DNA of 37,635 bases from an uncultured Acidimicrobiaceae bacterium (GCA_903873395.1 CAIQOJ010000044.1:1-37635); one strand, 5' to 3'; positions 24,949 through 33,764 are shown, counted from the first letter of the stretch. Numbers and translations: made by a program. Notes: generated by a model not told the origin, from the letters alone.

Positions 24949-25904
24949 GCGAACTGCGCTCGGGCTTTGCGGCCGTGGTCGGACGGCCCAACGTGGGCAA
25001 GTCGACGTTGGTGAACGCCATGGTCGGCACCAAGGTGACCATTGTGTCGCCTCGACCCAACACCACTCGTTCCCAGATCCGGGGCGTGCTCGACCGCCCG
25101 GATGCTCAGGTGGTCTTCGTCGACACCCCGGGACTGCACAAGCCCCGCACGGCGTTAGGCCGACGCATGAACGATTCGGCGACGTCATCGCTCGAGGACG
25201 TGGACGTGGTCCTCGCCCTAGTTGAGGCCACTGGGGACATCGGTCCTGGCGACACCATGGTGCTCAATCAGGCAGCTCGTCGAGTCCGCTCAATCGCCCG
25301 AGCTGCAGCCTTGCAAGCCGAGCTCGGCTCGGGAGACCCAGCGGCAGCTGGCCATCCGACCCTGCTGGTCGTGGTCAACAAGGTCGACCGGGTCGGAGGA
25401 GACGGAGTCCTCGGGCATCTGACCGCCGTGTCGGCGTTGATCGAACGTCTGGACGCCGAGGCCGGTGGCACGCCGGTCCCCGTCGAGTACTTCCCGGTCT
25501 CGGCATCCACGGGTGCGGGGGTGTCCGGCCTGATCGACACTGTGGTCGGCTGCATGCCCGAAGGCCCCCGCTACTACCCCGAGGGCATGGTGTCCGATGC
25601 CGAAGAAGGTGCATGGGTCGCTGACCTCGTGCGCGAGGAGCTTCTCTATCGTGTGTCGGACGAGGTGCCGCACTCCATTGCCTGTCGGGTGACCGAGTGG
25701 GAATGGCCCTACGTGCGCTGCGAGATCCTTGTCGAGCGCGACTCCCAGAAGGCCATTGTGATCGGACGGGGTGGTTCGATCCTGAAAGAGGTCGGCACCG
25801 CAGTGCGCAACCAGTTGCCTGAGGGCCTCTATCTCGAGCTGTTCGTGCGGGTGGAGAAGCGGTGGCAGCAGCGGGGCGAAGCTCTGGACCGACTCGGCTT
25901 CTGA
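24945..25904 (+). CDS. era: GTPase Era
   Basis: A 319-residue Era GTPase for 30S maturation. G1 GRPNVGKS is at 13-20, DTPGLHKP at 60-67, NKVD at 145-148, then VSAST, and the C-terminal KH domain has DSQKAIVIGRGGSILKEVG. Between G3 and G4 there is an extra segment of about 20 residues (around 110-137, ARRVRSIARAAALQ and an Ala/Gly stretch) compared with the E. coli protein as I remember it. The GTG start overlaps the preceding stop (GTGA). It closes the phoH-ybeY-CNNM-era operon and faces the convergent helicase gene 47 bp away; no terminator hairpin is clear there. Confidence 0.97.
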   Translation: MSELRSGFAAVVGRPNVGKSTLVNAMVGTKVTIVSPRPNTTRSQIRGVLDRPDAQVVFVDTPGLHKPRTALGRRMNDSATSSLEDVDVVLALVEATGDIGPGDTMVLNQAARRVRSIARAAALQAELGSGDPAAAGHPTLLVVVNKVDRVGGDGVLGHLTAVSALIERLDAEAGGTPVPVEYFPVSASTGAGVSGLIDTVVGCMPEGPRYYPEGMVSDAEEGAWVADLVREELLYRVSDEVPHSIACRVTEWEWPYVRCEILVERDSQKAIVIGRGGSILKEVGTAVRNQLPEGLYLELFVRVEKRWQQRGEALDRLGF

Positions 25905-25951
25905 GCGGCCACATTCATGGATGACCCGGATCCTTGAGCGACCCGATCGAC

Positions 25952-28213
25952 TCAGCGGTCCGCGGCCAGGTCAGACAAGAACGCCGTCACCTCGCCCTGG
26001 TCGATGGTCCGGCGCATCGGGGGAACGCGAGCCAGTAAGGCACCGCGGTAGCGGGCTTTGGCCAGCCGACTGTCGAGGACGGCAACCACGCCGCGATCGT
26101 TGATCGTCCGGATAAGGCGGCCAGCACCCTGAGCCAGCAGTGTGCCAGCCCGGGGGAGGTCGACGGATCCGAAGGCTCCGGCACCGGCCAGATCCCGGCG
26201 CGCATCGAGGACGGGGTCGTCGGGCCGGGGAAACGGGATGCGGTCGATGGTGACCAGACTCAACGTCCGGCCGGGGACGTCTACACCCTGCCAGAAACCA
26301 AGGGTGGCGAAGAGACAGGCCGATTCGTCAGCGGCGAACGCCTCCACCAAGGCAGTCTTAGGTAGATCCGATTGCGTCAGGACGGGAACGTCGAGTCGCT
26401 CAGCCAACGCCTCGGCTGCTGACCGCATGGCCCGCCACGAGGTGAACAAGGCGAGTGTGCGTCCCCCGGCTGCATTGATGAGGGTCTCGAGTTCGGCATG
26501 GATTGCTGTCTCCGCCTCGGGTGACCGTCGGTCGGGCAGGCTCGAGGCCACATAGAGCAGTGCATGGGCGCGGTAGTCGAACGGACTTCCGACGTCGAGA
26601 TCATCGGTCTGCTCCGTGGGCATGCCGAGGCGCTCGGGCAGGCCGAGGGGAACGGTTGCCGAGGTCAAGATGGCGGTGACCGAGCCCCACAGTTGCTCGG
26701 AGAGCAGTGGGGCGACATCGACCGGTGAGACACGGAGTGCCAGGGTCCGAGAGCCCTCGTCGACCCAGGCCACCTCACCGTCATTCAAGAGGGCCAGTCG
26801 AGCCAGATCGGCGGCGAGGTGTCCCGCGGCCAGGAGCACCCGATCCCGTCGAGACCGCTCGTCGGAGGGTCCGTCGTCACCTGCTGCCCGCTCAGCCCGG
26901 CGCAGATGGTCGATGAGGCGACCGATCCGGCCGGTGGCCAGGGCCAAGACGGTGCCGAGAGGTGGGTCGGTGCTGGCTGACTGGGAGATGCCAGGGGACG
27001 TACTAGTGATGGATGCGACGCCTGGCGACCCACTGGCCGGTGAGGCTGGCGGCGAAGGTGGCCGGCGAGTTCGACGGACCACAGGGGCGAGCCCGAGATC
27101 TAGGCCTTCCGGTTCTACGGGAGACTCGGCGGCTGACCCTGGTGCAGACGCTGCGTCGGTGAGGGTAGCGGGCCCGGTCGTTTCGCCTCTGGCCTCGGGT
27201 TCACGGGGAGGGTCTTGGGCCCCGAGGTCCACACCGCCGGGGTCGGCCAGGACGTCAGCGGGAACTCGCCGGCCGGCCCAGGGCCGCAGCACCCTCGTCA
27301 AGAGATCGGCTAACTCGGCAACGGTGGCCACGGCCGAGGCGCTGCTGGGGTCATCACCGACGAGAGCCCGAGCCGATTGGGCCAGGGACGTGAACCGGCC
27401 AGGACCGATGTCGACACCCAGGCTGTCGGTCATCACGTCCTCGACCTCGTGGGCCTCGTCGAAGATCACGACCTGATGCTCAGGAAGCACGGCGCCGCCG
27501 CTGGCGAGATGGGCGCCGTAGAGGTGGGTGTTGACCACCACGATGTCAGCTTCGGCGGCTCGGGCCCGAGCATGCTCGGCGAAGCAGTCTCGCCCCGAGG
27601 GACACCGGAAGGCCCCAGGGCACTCCCGTGCAGTGGTGGAGACCATTGCCCAGGCCCGGTGGTCAGGCTCGAAGGCCAGTTCGGCGCGATCCCCTGACGT
27701 CGTGGTGTCCGCCCAGGCGACCAGGGCACGAACCTGGTCGGCCATGGTGGCCGGATCAGGAGCCCGATCGGCATCGTTGCTGTCCGTACCTTCCGCCCCA
27801 GGATCGGATTCGTTGCCGGTGGTCATAGTGGTCTGCACGCCGCGCCCTCCGACCTCGGTGACCCGCTGGCGGCAGACGTAGTTGCTGCGACCCTTGAGGA
27901 GGGCGAAGGTGAGTTGGTCGGCCACCGTCGAAGCAATCAAGGGGAGATCTTTGTTGGCCAGTTGGTCCTGCAGGGCTTTGGTGGCCGTGGCCACGACGAC
28001 CTTGTGGCCAGAGAGGGCAGCGGGCACCAGATACGCGAGTGACTTGCCTGTACCGGTTCCGGCTTGGACTACGAGGTGACGGCCGCGAGCCATGGAATCG
28101 CCCACGGCCTCGGCCATGGACTCCTGGCCCGGTCGGGACTCACCGCCCGACGGAAGAGCCGAGGCGACCTTGCGCAGGGAGGTGGTTACCGCTCCAGTGG
28201 CCTCGTCGGTCAT
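25952..28213 (-). CDS. DinG/XPD-like Fe-S ATP-dependent DNA helicase
   Basis: A 753-residue superfamily 2 helicase. Walker A AGTGTGKS is at 51-58 and the DEAH box at 252-255 (IFDEAHEVED). Four cysteines C114, C198, C204 and C210 have the spacing of the Fe-S cluster of XPD/DinG helicases. The late motifs include LFTSWRAMR, ATLGFWQGVDVPG and QGAGRLIRT. It should unwind DNA 5' to 3', perhaps at R-loops or G-quadruplexes. A long disordered insert (about 330-420, Pro/Ser/Ala-rich) follows the DEAH region. TAGGGT lies exactly 6 nt before the ATG, without Shine-Dalgarno, suggesting a leaderless mRNA. It follows the TauE/SafE gene on the same strand. Confidence 0.96.
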   Translation of the reverse strand: MTDEATGAVTTSLRKVASALPSGGESRPGQESMAEAVGDSMARGRHLVVQAGTGTGKSLAYLVPAALSGHKVVVATATKALQDQLANKDLPLIASTVADQLTFALLKGRSNYVCRQRVTEVGGRGVQTTMTTGNESDPGAEGTDSNDADRAPDPATMADQVRALVAWADTTTSGDRAELAFEPDHRAWAMVSTTARECPGAFRCPSGRDCFAEHARARAAEADIVVVNTHLYGAHLASGGAVLPEHQVVIFDEAHEVEDVMTDSLGVDIGPGRFTSLAQSARALVGDDPSSASAVATVAELADLLTRVLRPWAGRRVPADVLADPGGVDLGAQDPPREPEARGETTGPATLTDAASAPGSAAESPVEPEGLDLGLAPVVRRTRRPPSPPASPASGSPGVASITSTSPGISQSASTDPPLGTVLALATGRIGRLIDHLRRAERAAGDDGPSDERSRRDRVLLAAGHLAADLARLALLNDGEVAWVDEGSRTLALRVSPVDVAPLLSEQLWGSVTAILTSATVPLGLPERLGMPTEQTDDLDVGSPFDYRAHALLYVASSLPDRRSPEAETAIHAELETLINAAGGRTLALFTSWRAMRSAAEALAERLDVPVLTQSDLPKTALVEAFAADESACLFATLGFWQGVDVPGRTLSLVTIDRIPFPRPDDPVLDARRDLAGAGAFGSVDLPRAGTLLAQGAGRLIRTINDRGVVAVLDSRLAKARYRGALLARVPPMRRTIDQGEVTAFLSDLAADR

Positions 28214-28225
28214 GGGGCGACCCTA
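28214..28225 (-). promoter_or_regulatory. Candidate leaderless promoter of the DinG-like gene
   Basis: On the minus strand TAGGGT (28225-28220) is followed by CGCCCC and the ATG at 28213. The 6-nt spacing and lack of a purine-rich ribosome site match the pattern at 1436, 16664, 16732 and 29284. Confidence 0.5.
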
Positions 28226-28289
28226 GCCACCGGGTCACCCGACACCATCGAGATGCTCGGTGACGTCGGAGCCGGCGGACGGAGCTGGC

Positions 28290-29060
28290 TCACCACCACC
28301 GGATGGCAAGGATGATGGCCACCACAACACCACCCACCACGATGATGGCCCGCAGGACGCCTGCGGGCAGCGTGCGTCCGAACCGACCGCCGATCTGTCC
28401 GCCGACGATGGAACCCGCAGCGATCAGAGCGGCCACCGGCCAGGAGATGTGAGAGACGGTGATGAAGATGATCCCGGCGGCCCCGTTGACCAGCATGGCC
28501 AGCACGTTCTTTGCGCCATTGAGCCGTTGGAGGTGATCGTCGATGAAGGTGGCGAGCAGGGCGATGAGGACCACGCCTTGTGCGGCACCGAAGTAGCCCC
28601 CGTAGATCCCGGTCACGAAGACGCCGAGGACGAGGGTGAAGTGTCCGTGAGGGTGGTCGCCTCCCCGAGCTGCCACCCAAGCGCCGACCCTGGGCTGGAC
28701 GGCCATCAACACGGCGGCCAACAGAACAAGGACGGGGACGACGCCCTCGAACACGGTGCTCGGCAGGGCGAGCAGGAGGAATGCGCCGGTGATGCCGCCG
28801 AGCAGTGAGGCGGGACCCAGCCGGAGGAGCCTTCCTCGTTGGCCGACGAGTTCGGGGCGATAGGCCACCACCGCACTTGCGCTTCCAGGGACAAGGCCGA
28901 CGGTGTTGGACACGTTGGCCAGAACGGGTGGGTAGCCGAGGGCAATGAGCGTGGGAAAGGTGATGAGCGAACCCGAACCCACGATGGAGTTGACGGCTCC
29001 GGCAGCGATGCCGGCGCACGCCACGGCGATGGCCGTGAGCCAAGTGAGATGCGGAGTCAC
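28290..29060 (-). CDS. TauE/SafE family sulfite/sulfonate-type permease
   Basis: A 256-residue membrane protein with about seven or eight hydrophobic segments. The repeat signatures AGIAAGAVNSIVGSGSLITF near the N-terminus and VTGIYGGYFGAAQGVVLI in the second half are typical of TauE/SafE (DUF81) proteins, which export or take up sulfite, sulfoacetate or other small anions. Substrate cannot be read here. The GTG at 29060 gives the usual short N-terminus before the first membrane segment; a TTG at 29096 would add 12 residues and cannot be excluded since neither has a strong ribosome site. It lies 76 bp upstream of the DinG-like gene. Confidence 0.9.
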   Translation of the reverse strand: MTPHLTWLTAIAVACAGIAAGAVNSIVGSGSLITFPTLIALGYPPVLANVSNTVGLVPGSASAVVAYRPELVGQRGRLLRLGPASLLGGITGAFLLLALPSTVFEGVVPVLVLLAAVLMAVQPRVGAWVAARGGDHPHGHFTLVLGVFVTGIYGGYFGAAQGVVLIALLATFIDDHLQRLNGAKNVLAMLVNGAAGIIFITVSHISWPVAALIAAGSIVGGQIGGRFGRTLPAGVLRAIIVVGGVVVAIILAIRWW

Positions 29061-29271
29061 CTGGGAGGGTCTAGCCCTCTCGGAGGTGAGACTCAACCAT
29101 CGGCGTTCCTGCGGTGTGCCATCGGTCCGTCACAAGGGTGGTCCGGTGCCTCCTTGACGTGCTCACGAAGTCAAGATCGAGTCGGCCTTGACGCTGATCC
29201 CTGCGTCACTCTGGGGTGCTGGTCGGTAGTTCACGACGCTGTCGAAGGCACGGACCCGATGGCAGACGGGA

Positions 29272-29283
29272 TAGGTTCAGGGC
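29272..29283 (+). promoter_or_regulatory. Candidate leaderless promoter of uppS
   Basis: TAGGTT (29272-29277) is followed by CAGGGC and the GTG at 29284. It is the same hexamer and spacing as before the gene at 1436. No clear -35 is seen. The rest of the 223-bp divergent gap (29061-29283) shows no gene. Confidence 0.5.
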
Positions 29284-30051
29284 GTGGACGACGACGTGAA
29301 CCGCTCGGGCGCCCCCCGAGACGATGTGGCTGGGTTGACGGCCGGCGACGTAGCGGGTGGCCCGCTGCCCGTGCACGTGGCGTGCGTGATGGACGGCAAC
29401 GGTCGGTGGGCCTCCCGTCGGGGTCTACCGCGCACCGAAGGTCACGCCGCAGGCGAGGAAGCCCTGCTCGATGCTGTGGAAGGGGCGCTCGAACTCGGTA
29501 TCCCGTGGATCACGATGTACGCATTTTCCACGGAGAACTGGAAGCGCCCGGCCGACGAGGTGCGCTACCTCATGGGTTTCAACGAGAGCCTTCTGATGCG
29601 CCGGCGCGACGAGCTCAACGAGAAGGGCGTGCGCATCCGCTTCGCTGGTCGGCGGGACTGGCGGGTCCCCAAGCGAGTGTTGCGGCGGATGGACGAGTCC
29701 ATCGAGCTGACCAAGGGGAACCGGCGATGCACGCTGACCATGGCGTTCAATTACGGAGGTCGGGCCGAGATCGTCGATGCCGTCCAGGCGCTGGTAGCAG
29801 CGGGAACGCCAGCCTCGAAGATCACCGAGAAGGCGATCCGGGCACACCTGTACTTCCCCGACCACCCAGACCCCGACCTGGTGGTGCGTACCTCGGGTGA
29901 ACATCGGATCTCCAACTTCCTGCTGTGGCAGATCGCCTACAGCGAGCTCGTCTTCGACGACGTCCTGTGGCCCGACTTCCGTCGCCAGAACCTCTTTGCT
30001 GCGGTCCGAGACTTCCAACAGCGCCAACGTCGTTACGGAGGCGTGACATGA
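29284..30051 (+). CDS. uppS: Isoprenyl transferase (cis-prenyltransferase, undecaprenyl diphosphate synthase type)
   Basis: A 255-residue cis-prenyltransferase. The substrate/Mg-binding VACVMDGNGRWA places the catalytic Asp at 37; further marks are YAFSTENWKRP, NYGGRAEIVDA, and the C-terminal RTSGEHRISNFLLWQ and YSELVF. It condenses isopentenyl diphosphate units in cis to make the polyprenyl carrier for peptidoglycan and wall glycans; chain length is not deducible. The first 28 residues are an unconserved extension. The GTG start is supported by TAGGTT 6 nt upstream. Its stop overlaps the next gene's ATG (ATGA), giving a three-gene unit through recO. Confidence 0.96.
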   Translation: MDDDVNRSGAPRDDVAGLTAGDVAGGPLPVHVACVMDGNGRWASRRGLPRTEGHAAGEEALLDAVEGALELGIPWITMYAFSTENWKRPADEVRYLMGFNESLLMRRRDELNEKGVRIRFAGRRDWRVPKRVLRRMDESIELTKGNRRCTLTMAFNYGGRAEIVDAVQALVAAGTPASKITEKAIRAHLYFPDHPDPDLVVRTSGEHRISNFLLWQIAYSELVFDDVLWPDFRRQNLFAAVRDFQQRQRRYGGVT

Positions 30052-30452
30052 CGAGAGATCGTGCGGTGCGTGCAGCGACGACGATCGGTCACCGGGTGGC
30101 CACCGGCCGATCGCCCGACCGCTGCCGTGATGACTCCGGGGGCGTGTGGATCATCACCGGGTGGGTCGTCGGATTCATCGTCTGGCTGGGCATCGTGGCC
30201 ATGTGGCGTGCCGGGTTCACTCCGGTCACGCCGCTGGTGATCGTTCCGCCCGTGATGCTGTTCATGATCGGCGCAGGGAACCTCATTGGAGGCCGGCGCC
30301 CATCACGCGGCCCGCGACGGGCCTCGGAGCTCGATCCCATCAGTTTGGACGAGGTGGGGTCGGCTCATCTGCGTAACGAGAGCCCCACGCCGGACGGGGT
30401 GACGGGTGAGGCCGAACGTGACGCGTCACCGGCGGACGGCGCCCCGGCGTGA
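30048..30452 (+). CDS. Small two-segment membrane protein of unknown function
   Basis: A 134-residue protein. After about 32 polar, Arg-rich residues there are two hydrophobic segments (WIITGWVVGFIVWLGIVAM and PLVIVPPVMLFMIGAGNLI), then a hydrophilic tail with Arg followed by acidic residues. I recognise no family. The frame extends upstream inside uppS, but the ATG at 30048 overlaps the uppS stop and is the natural start. The gene also overlaps recO by 4 bp, so it is expressed between two conserved genes; a membrane role near polyprenyl synthesis is only a guess. Confidence 0.8.
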   Translation: MTRDRAVRAATTIGHRVATGRSPDRCRDDSGGVWIITGWVVGFIVWLGIVAMWRAGFTPVTPLVIVPPVMLFMIGAGNLIGGRRPSRGPRRASELDPISLDEVGSAHLRNESPTPDGVTGEAERDASPADGAPA

Positions 30453-31174
30453 CCCAGTTCCGCGATCGGGGGGTGGTCCTTCGGACCATCCGGCTTGGTG
30501 AGGCCGACCGCATCGTCACGTTGATGACCGAGCAGCACGGCAAGGTGCGTGCCGTGGCCAAGGGGGTGCGGCGGACGACGTCGAAGTTCGGCTCCCGCCT
30601 CGAGCCCCTGAGCCATGTCGCCCTGTTGGGGTGGCAGGGCCGTGGTGATCTCGACACCATCAACCAGGTTGAGGTGCTCGACACCTTCCGGGCCGTTCGT
30701 GAAGACCTGGATCGGGTGGCTGCTGGCCTGTCCATGCTCGAGGTGGTCGACCAGGTCAGCCAGGAACGCTTGGCCAACCCCCGCCTCTACGCCATGCTCG
30801 TCGGTGCAGTGGGAGCCCTGGCCGAGCACCACTCGCCCATGGTCGCCCCGGCGTTCTTCCTGAAGGTGCTCGCTCTGGAGGGATCGGCCCCGGTCCTCGA
30901 CGAGTGCGTCTCATGTGGGGAGGAGGACGATGTCCTGCTGGTCGCCTTCGACCCGGTCGAGGGCGGAGTCCTCTGCCGTTCGTGTCGACGGGGACGACCG
31001 ATCTCTGCTGATGCCCTCCTCCTGCTGCGTCGCACCTTGGGCGGGGGACTGGCCGGCGTGCTGTCCGAGTCTCGGACCCCAGCCACCGACGAGGTCGGTG
31101 CACTGGCCACCGAGGCCGTCGAGGCGCATCTGGATCGGCGCCTGCGCTCGGTGCGGGTCAGCCAGGTGTCCTGA
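30449..31174 (+). CDS. recO: DNA repair protein RecO
   Basis: A 241-residue RecO. The N-terminal OB domain has FRDRGVVLRTIRLGEADRIV and GKVRAVAKGVRRTTS with SRLEPLSHV; the helical domain follows, and a zinc site with C153, C156, C176 and C179 (CVSCG and LCRSC) is complete. RecO anneals strands and loads RecA with RecR in gap repair. The GTG start overlaps the stop of the small membrane protein. It ends the uppS operon. Confidence 0.96.
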   Translation: MTQFRDRGVVLRTIRLGEADRIVTLMTEQHGKVRAVAKGVRRTTSKFGSRLEPLSHVALLGWQGRGDLDTINQVEVLDTFRAVREDLDRVAAGLSMLEVVDQVSQERLANPRLYAMLVGAVGALAEHHSPMVAPAFFLKVLALEGSAPVLDECVSCGEEDDVLLVAFDPVEGGVLCRSCRRGRPISADALLLLRRTLGGGLAGVLSESRTPATDEVGALATEAVEAHLDRRLRSVRVSQVS

Positions 31175-31211
31175 GATGCCTGCGATTCTGGCGACATCCA
31201 CTGCGTGCCCG

Positions 31212-31242
31212 GAGGCATGGCGATGCATGAGGCATGGCGATG
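31212..31242 (+). repeat. Direct repeat of a 14-mer upstream of photolyase
   Basis: GAGGCATGGCGATG occurs at 31212-31225 and 31229-31242 (17-bp period), just before the photolyase ribosome site GAGGAG (31246-31251). It occupies the recO-photolyase gap and could arise from local duplication. Confidence 0.85.
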
Positions 31243-31256
31243 AGTGAGGAGTTGTG

Positions 31257-32600
31257 ATGAGCAATGTCATCTTGTGGTTCCGCCGCGACCTGCGCCTCGA
31301 GGATCACCCGGCGCTGGTGGCTGCCGCCGAGATGGCGGCGGCCGGCGGTGGTGGCGTGGTTCCGCTGTTCGTGGTCGAGGATGGCCTTTGGGCTAGCGGG
31401 GGCCCCAATCGCCAGGCCTACCTTGTCGAGACCTTGAGATCGCTTGACGCTGACCTTGGCGGCCGCTTGACCCTGCGCCGAGGCTCCCCCGAAGACGTCA
31501 TCGACGCCCTGTGCATCGAGCATCAGGTGTCAACGGTCGTTGCCACGGGGGACTGTGCCCCCTATGGGCGGCGTCGTGATGCTCGCGTGGCGGCCAGTTT
31601 GGAGGCCGCAGGTCGCCAGCTGGTGCTGGTGGGTTCGCCCTACGCCGTGGCTCCGGGAAGGATTCTGGGTGGGAGCGGAGGCCCGTATCAGGTGTTCACG
31701 CCATTCCGGCGATCCTGGGAGGCCCATGGATGCCCGCTGCCCGTCGGTACTCCTACGGGGATCCGATGGGTGCAGGGTGCCTGTGACCTGACCCTCGATG
31801 ATCTCGAACCGGATCCGGCCTCAGTGACGGCCACCCTGCCAGCAGCCGGCGAAGCCGCAGCCGAGGACGCCTTGCAACGATTCCTCGACGGACCGGTGGC
31901 CTCCTATGGCGACGATCGCAACCGGCCGGACCTCGAAGGAACGTCCCGGCTCAGTCCGCATCTGCGCTTCGGCACGATCCATCCCCGCCAGGTGCTGGCC
32001 CGCACGCCTCCGGGAGCCTCGGCCGATGTCTTTCGCTCGGAGATCGCTTGGCGTGAGTTCTATGCCGATGTGCTGTGGCATCGACCGGACTCGGCATGGC
32101 AACCGCTCAACCCGGTAGGGGAGCATCTGCGGTGGGACGTCGGGCCTGAGGCCGATGCCCGCTTCGAGGCGTGGGTGGATGGACGAACGGGGTTCCCACT
32201 GGTCGATGCCGGCATGCGCCAACTGGCGGCCACGGGCTGGATGCACAATCGAGTCCGGATGCTGTGTGCGTCGTTTCTGGTCAAAGATCTCCACATCGAC
32301 TGGCGGCGAGGTGCCAGCCACTTCATGCACCTCTTGATCGATGGGGATCTGGCCTCCAACAATCACGGGTGGCAGTGGACGGCAGGCACGGGAACCGATG
32401 CTGCCCCCTTCTACCGAGTCTTCAGCCCGGACCGCCAGGCCGAGCGTTTCGACCCAGCCGGTGCCTATGTGGCTCGGTGGGTTCCTGAGTACGGAGCACC
32501 GGGCTACCCCGAGCCCATCGTCGATCACGGTGCTGAGCGGGTCGAAGCCCTGGCTCGATGGCAGGAGGCCAAAGACGCTGTCGCCGTCATTGCCGGATGA
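31257..32600 (+). CDS. Deoxyribodipyrimidine photolyase (cryptochrome/photolyase family)
   Basis: A 447-residue photolyase that repairs UV pyrimidine dimers with FAD and light. The N-terminal antenna domain begins ILWFRRDLRLEDHPAL; the FAD domain has SRLSPHLRFGTIHPRQ, AWREFYADVLWHRP, GMRQLAATGWMHNRVRM, LASNNHGWQWTAGTGTDAAP and FYRVFSP, typical of class I CPD photolyases, with the expected Trp residues. ATG at 31257 is preferred over GTG at 31254 because GAGGAG is 5 nt before it. Since the host seems to make F420, an 8-HDF antenna is plausible, but that is inference. The stop overlaps hemW. Confidence 0.95.
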   Translation: MSNVILWFRRDLRLEDHPALVAAAEMAAAGGGGVVPLFVVEDGLWASGGPNRQAYLVETLRSLDADLGGRLTLRRGSPEDVIDALCIEHQVSTVVATGDCAPYGRRRDARVAASLEAAGRQLVLVGSPYAVAPGRILGGSGGPYQVFTPFRRSWEAHGCPLPVGTPTGIRWVQGACDLTLDDLEPDPASVTATLPAAGEAAAEDALQRFLDGPVASYGDDRNRPDLEGTSRLSPHLRFGTIHPRQVLARTPPGASADVFRSEIAWREFYADVLWHRPDSAWQPLNPVGEHLRWDVGPEADARFEAWVDGRTGFPLVDAGMRQLAATGWMHNRVRMLCASFLVKDLHIDWRRGASHFMHLLIDGDLASNNHGWQWTAGTGTDAAPFYRVFSPDRQAERFDPAGAYVARWVPEYGAPGYPEPIVDHGAERVEALARWQEAKDAVAVIAG

Positions 32601-33730
32601 CCGGAGTCAACAGCGCCTCCGGGTGGGTAGGTGAAGACGACACGTCGTTCGGTGTCTACGTGCACGTGCCGTTCTGCCGACATCGTTGTGACTACTGCGC
32701 CTTCGCCACCTACACCGACCGCGACCACCTGATGGAGGAGTACGCCTCGGCCTGCGTCATCGAGATCGAGCGGGCCATCGAGCGAGAAGGTCTGGTGCCA
32801 GCGACGTCGGTCTTTGTGGGCGGTGGGACTCCCTCACGGCTTCCTGGTGATCTCTTGGCCATGGTGCTCGAAGCCATCCCCCGAGCCGACAGGGCCGAAG
32901 TGACCGTGGAGTGCAATCCCGAGGACGTGACCGCAGCACTGCTGGACACCTATCGATCGGCCGGAGTGACCCGGATCTCCCTCGGAGTCCAGTCGACGGT
33001 CAGACACGTTTTGGAGGGCCTCGGCCGACATCACGGACCTCCTCACGTCGAACATGCCGCTTCGTTGGTGGCTGCCGGAGGGTTTGACTCGTGGAACATG
33101 GACCTGATGATCGGCGGGGCAGGGGAACGTAACGAGGACTGGCAGCGCACCTTGGTTGACGTGCTCGGTCTTCGTGAACCCCCACCCCACATCAGCGCCT
33201 ACGCGTTGACCGTCGAGCCGGGGACGCCTCTGGCGCAGGATGCGGATCGTCACCCAGACGACGACGACCAGGCCGACCGCTACGAGGAGACGGATCGGGT
33301 GCTCGAGGATGCGGGCTATTCCTGGGAGGAGATCTCCAACTGGGCCCGACCGGGACACACCTGCCGACACAATCAGCTCTACTGGATGCAAGGGAACTAT
33401 CGGGGCATCGGTTCGGCAGCCCACTCACACCGAGCGGGCCGGCGGTGGTGGAACGTGCGCACGCCGGACCGTTTCGTGGCTCTCGTCGAGGCCGACAGCG
33501 AGCATGTCACGGCAGGGGAAGAGGTGCTCGACCCGGCCCAACGCCGCTTTGAGGCACTTGCCCTCGCGCTGCGGACCTCGGCAGGGGTGCCTGATGAAGC
33601 ACTGCCCGACAGCAGTGACCTCGAAGGGCTGGTCGAGCGAGTCAACGGACGGGCAGTGCTCACGGTGCGTGGGCGACTTGTGGCCAATGCGGTGACCGCA
33701 CGGCTGGTCGATCCTTGGGACGGTGCCTGA
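32597..33730 (+). CDS. hemW: HemW-like radical SAM heme chaperone
   Basis: A 377-residue radical SAM protein. The cluster motif CRHRCDYC places C27, C31 and C34; GGGTPS follows, then ECNPEDV, RISLGVQS, the HemW mark HNQLYWMQGNYRGIGSAAHS, and the C-terminal HemN-like domain. HemW binds and transfers heme, for example to respiratory enzymes; it is often misannotated as coproporphyrinogen oxidase. The frame opens at 32558, but the ATG at 32597 overlaps the photolyase stop (ATGA) and gives a normal N-terminus. Elsewhere hemW usually lies with lepA and hrcA; here it is separated from both. Confidence 0.94.
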   Translation: MTGVNSASGWVGEDDTSFGVYVHVPFCRHRCDYCAFATYTDRDHLMEEYASACVIEIERAIEREGLVPATSVFVGGGTPSRLPGDLLAMVLEAIPRADRAEVTVECNPEDVTAALLDTYRSAGVTRISLGVQSTVRHVLEGLGRHHGPPHVEHAASLVAAGGFDSWNMDLMIGGAGERNEDWQRTLVDVLGLREPPPHISAYALTVEPGTPLAQDADRHPDDDDQADRYEETDRVLEDAGYSWEEISNWARPGHTCRHNQLYWMQGNYRGIGSAAHSHRAGRRWWNVRTPDRFVALVEADSEHVTAGEEVLDPAQRRFEALALALRTSAGVPDEALPDSSDLEGLVERVNGRAVLTVRGRLVANAVTARLVDPWDGA

Positions 33731-33754
33731 AGCGGCAGTGCCTGAAGCGGCAGT
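33725..33754 (+). repeat. Tandem duplication of a 15-mer at the hemW stop
   Basis: GCCTGAAGCGGCAGT occurs twice in direct succession; the first copy includes the hemW stop codon. It extends into the hemW-glyS gap and adds no coding sequence. It resembles recent slippage. Confidence 0.9.
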
Positions 33755-33764
33755 ACCTCTATCG

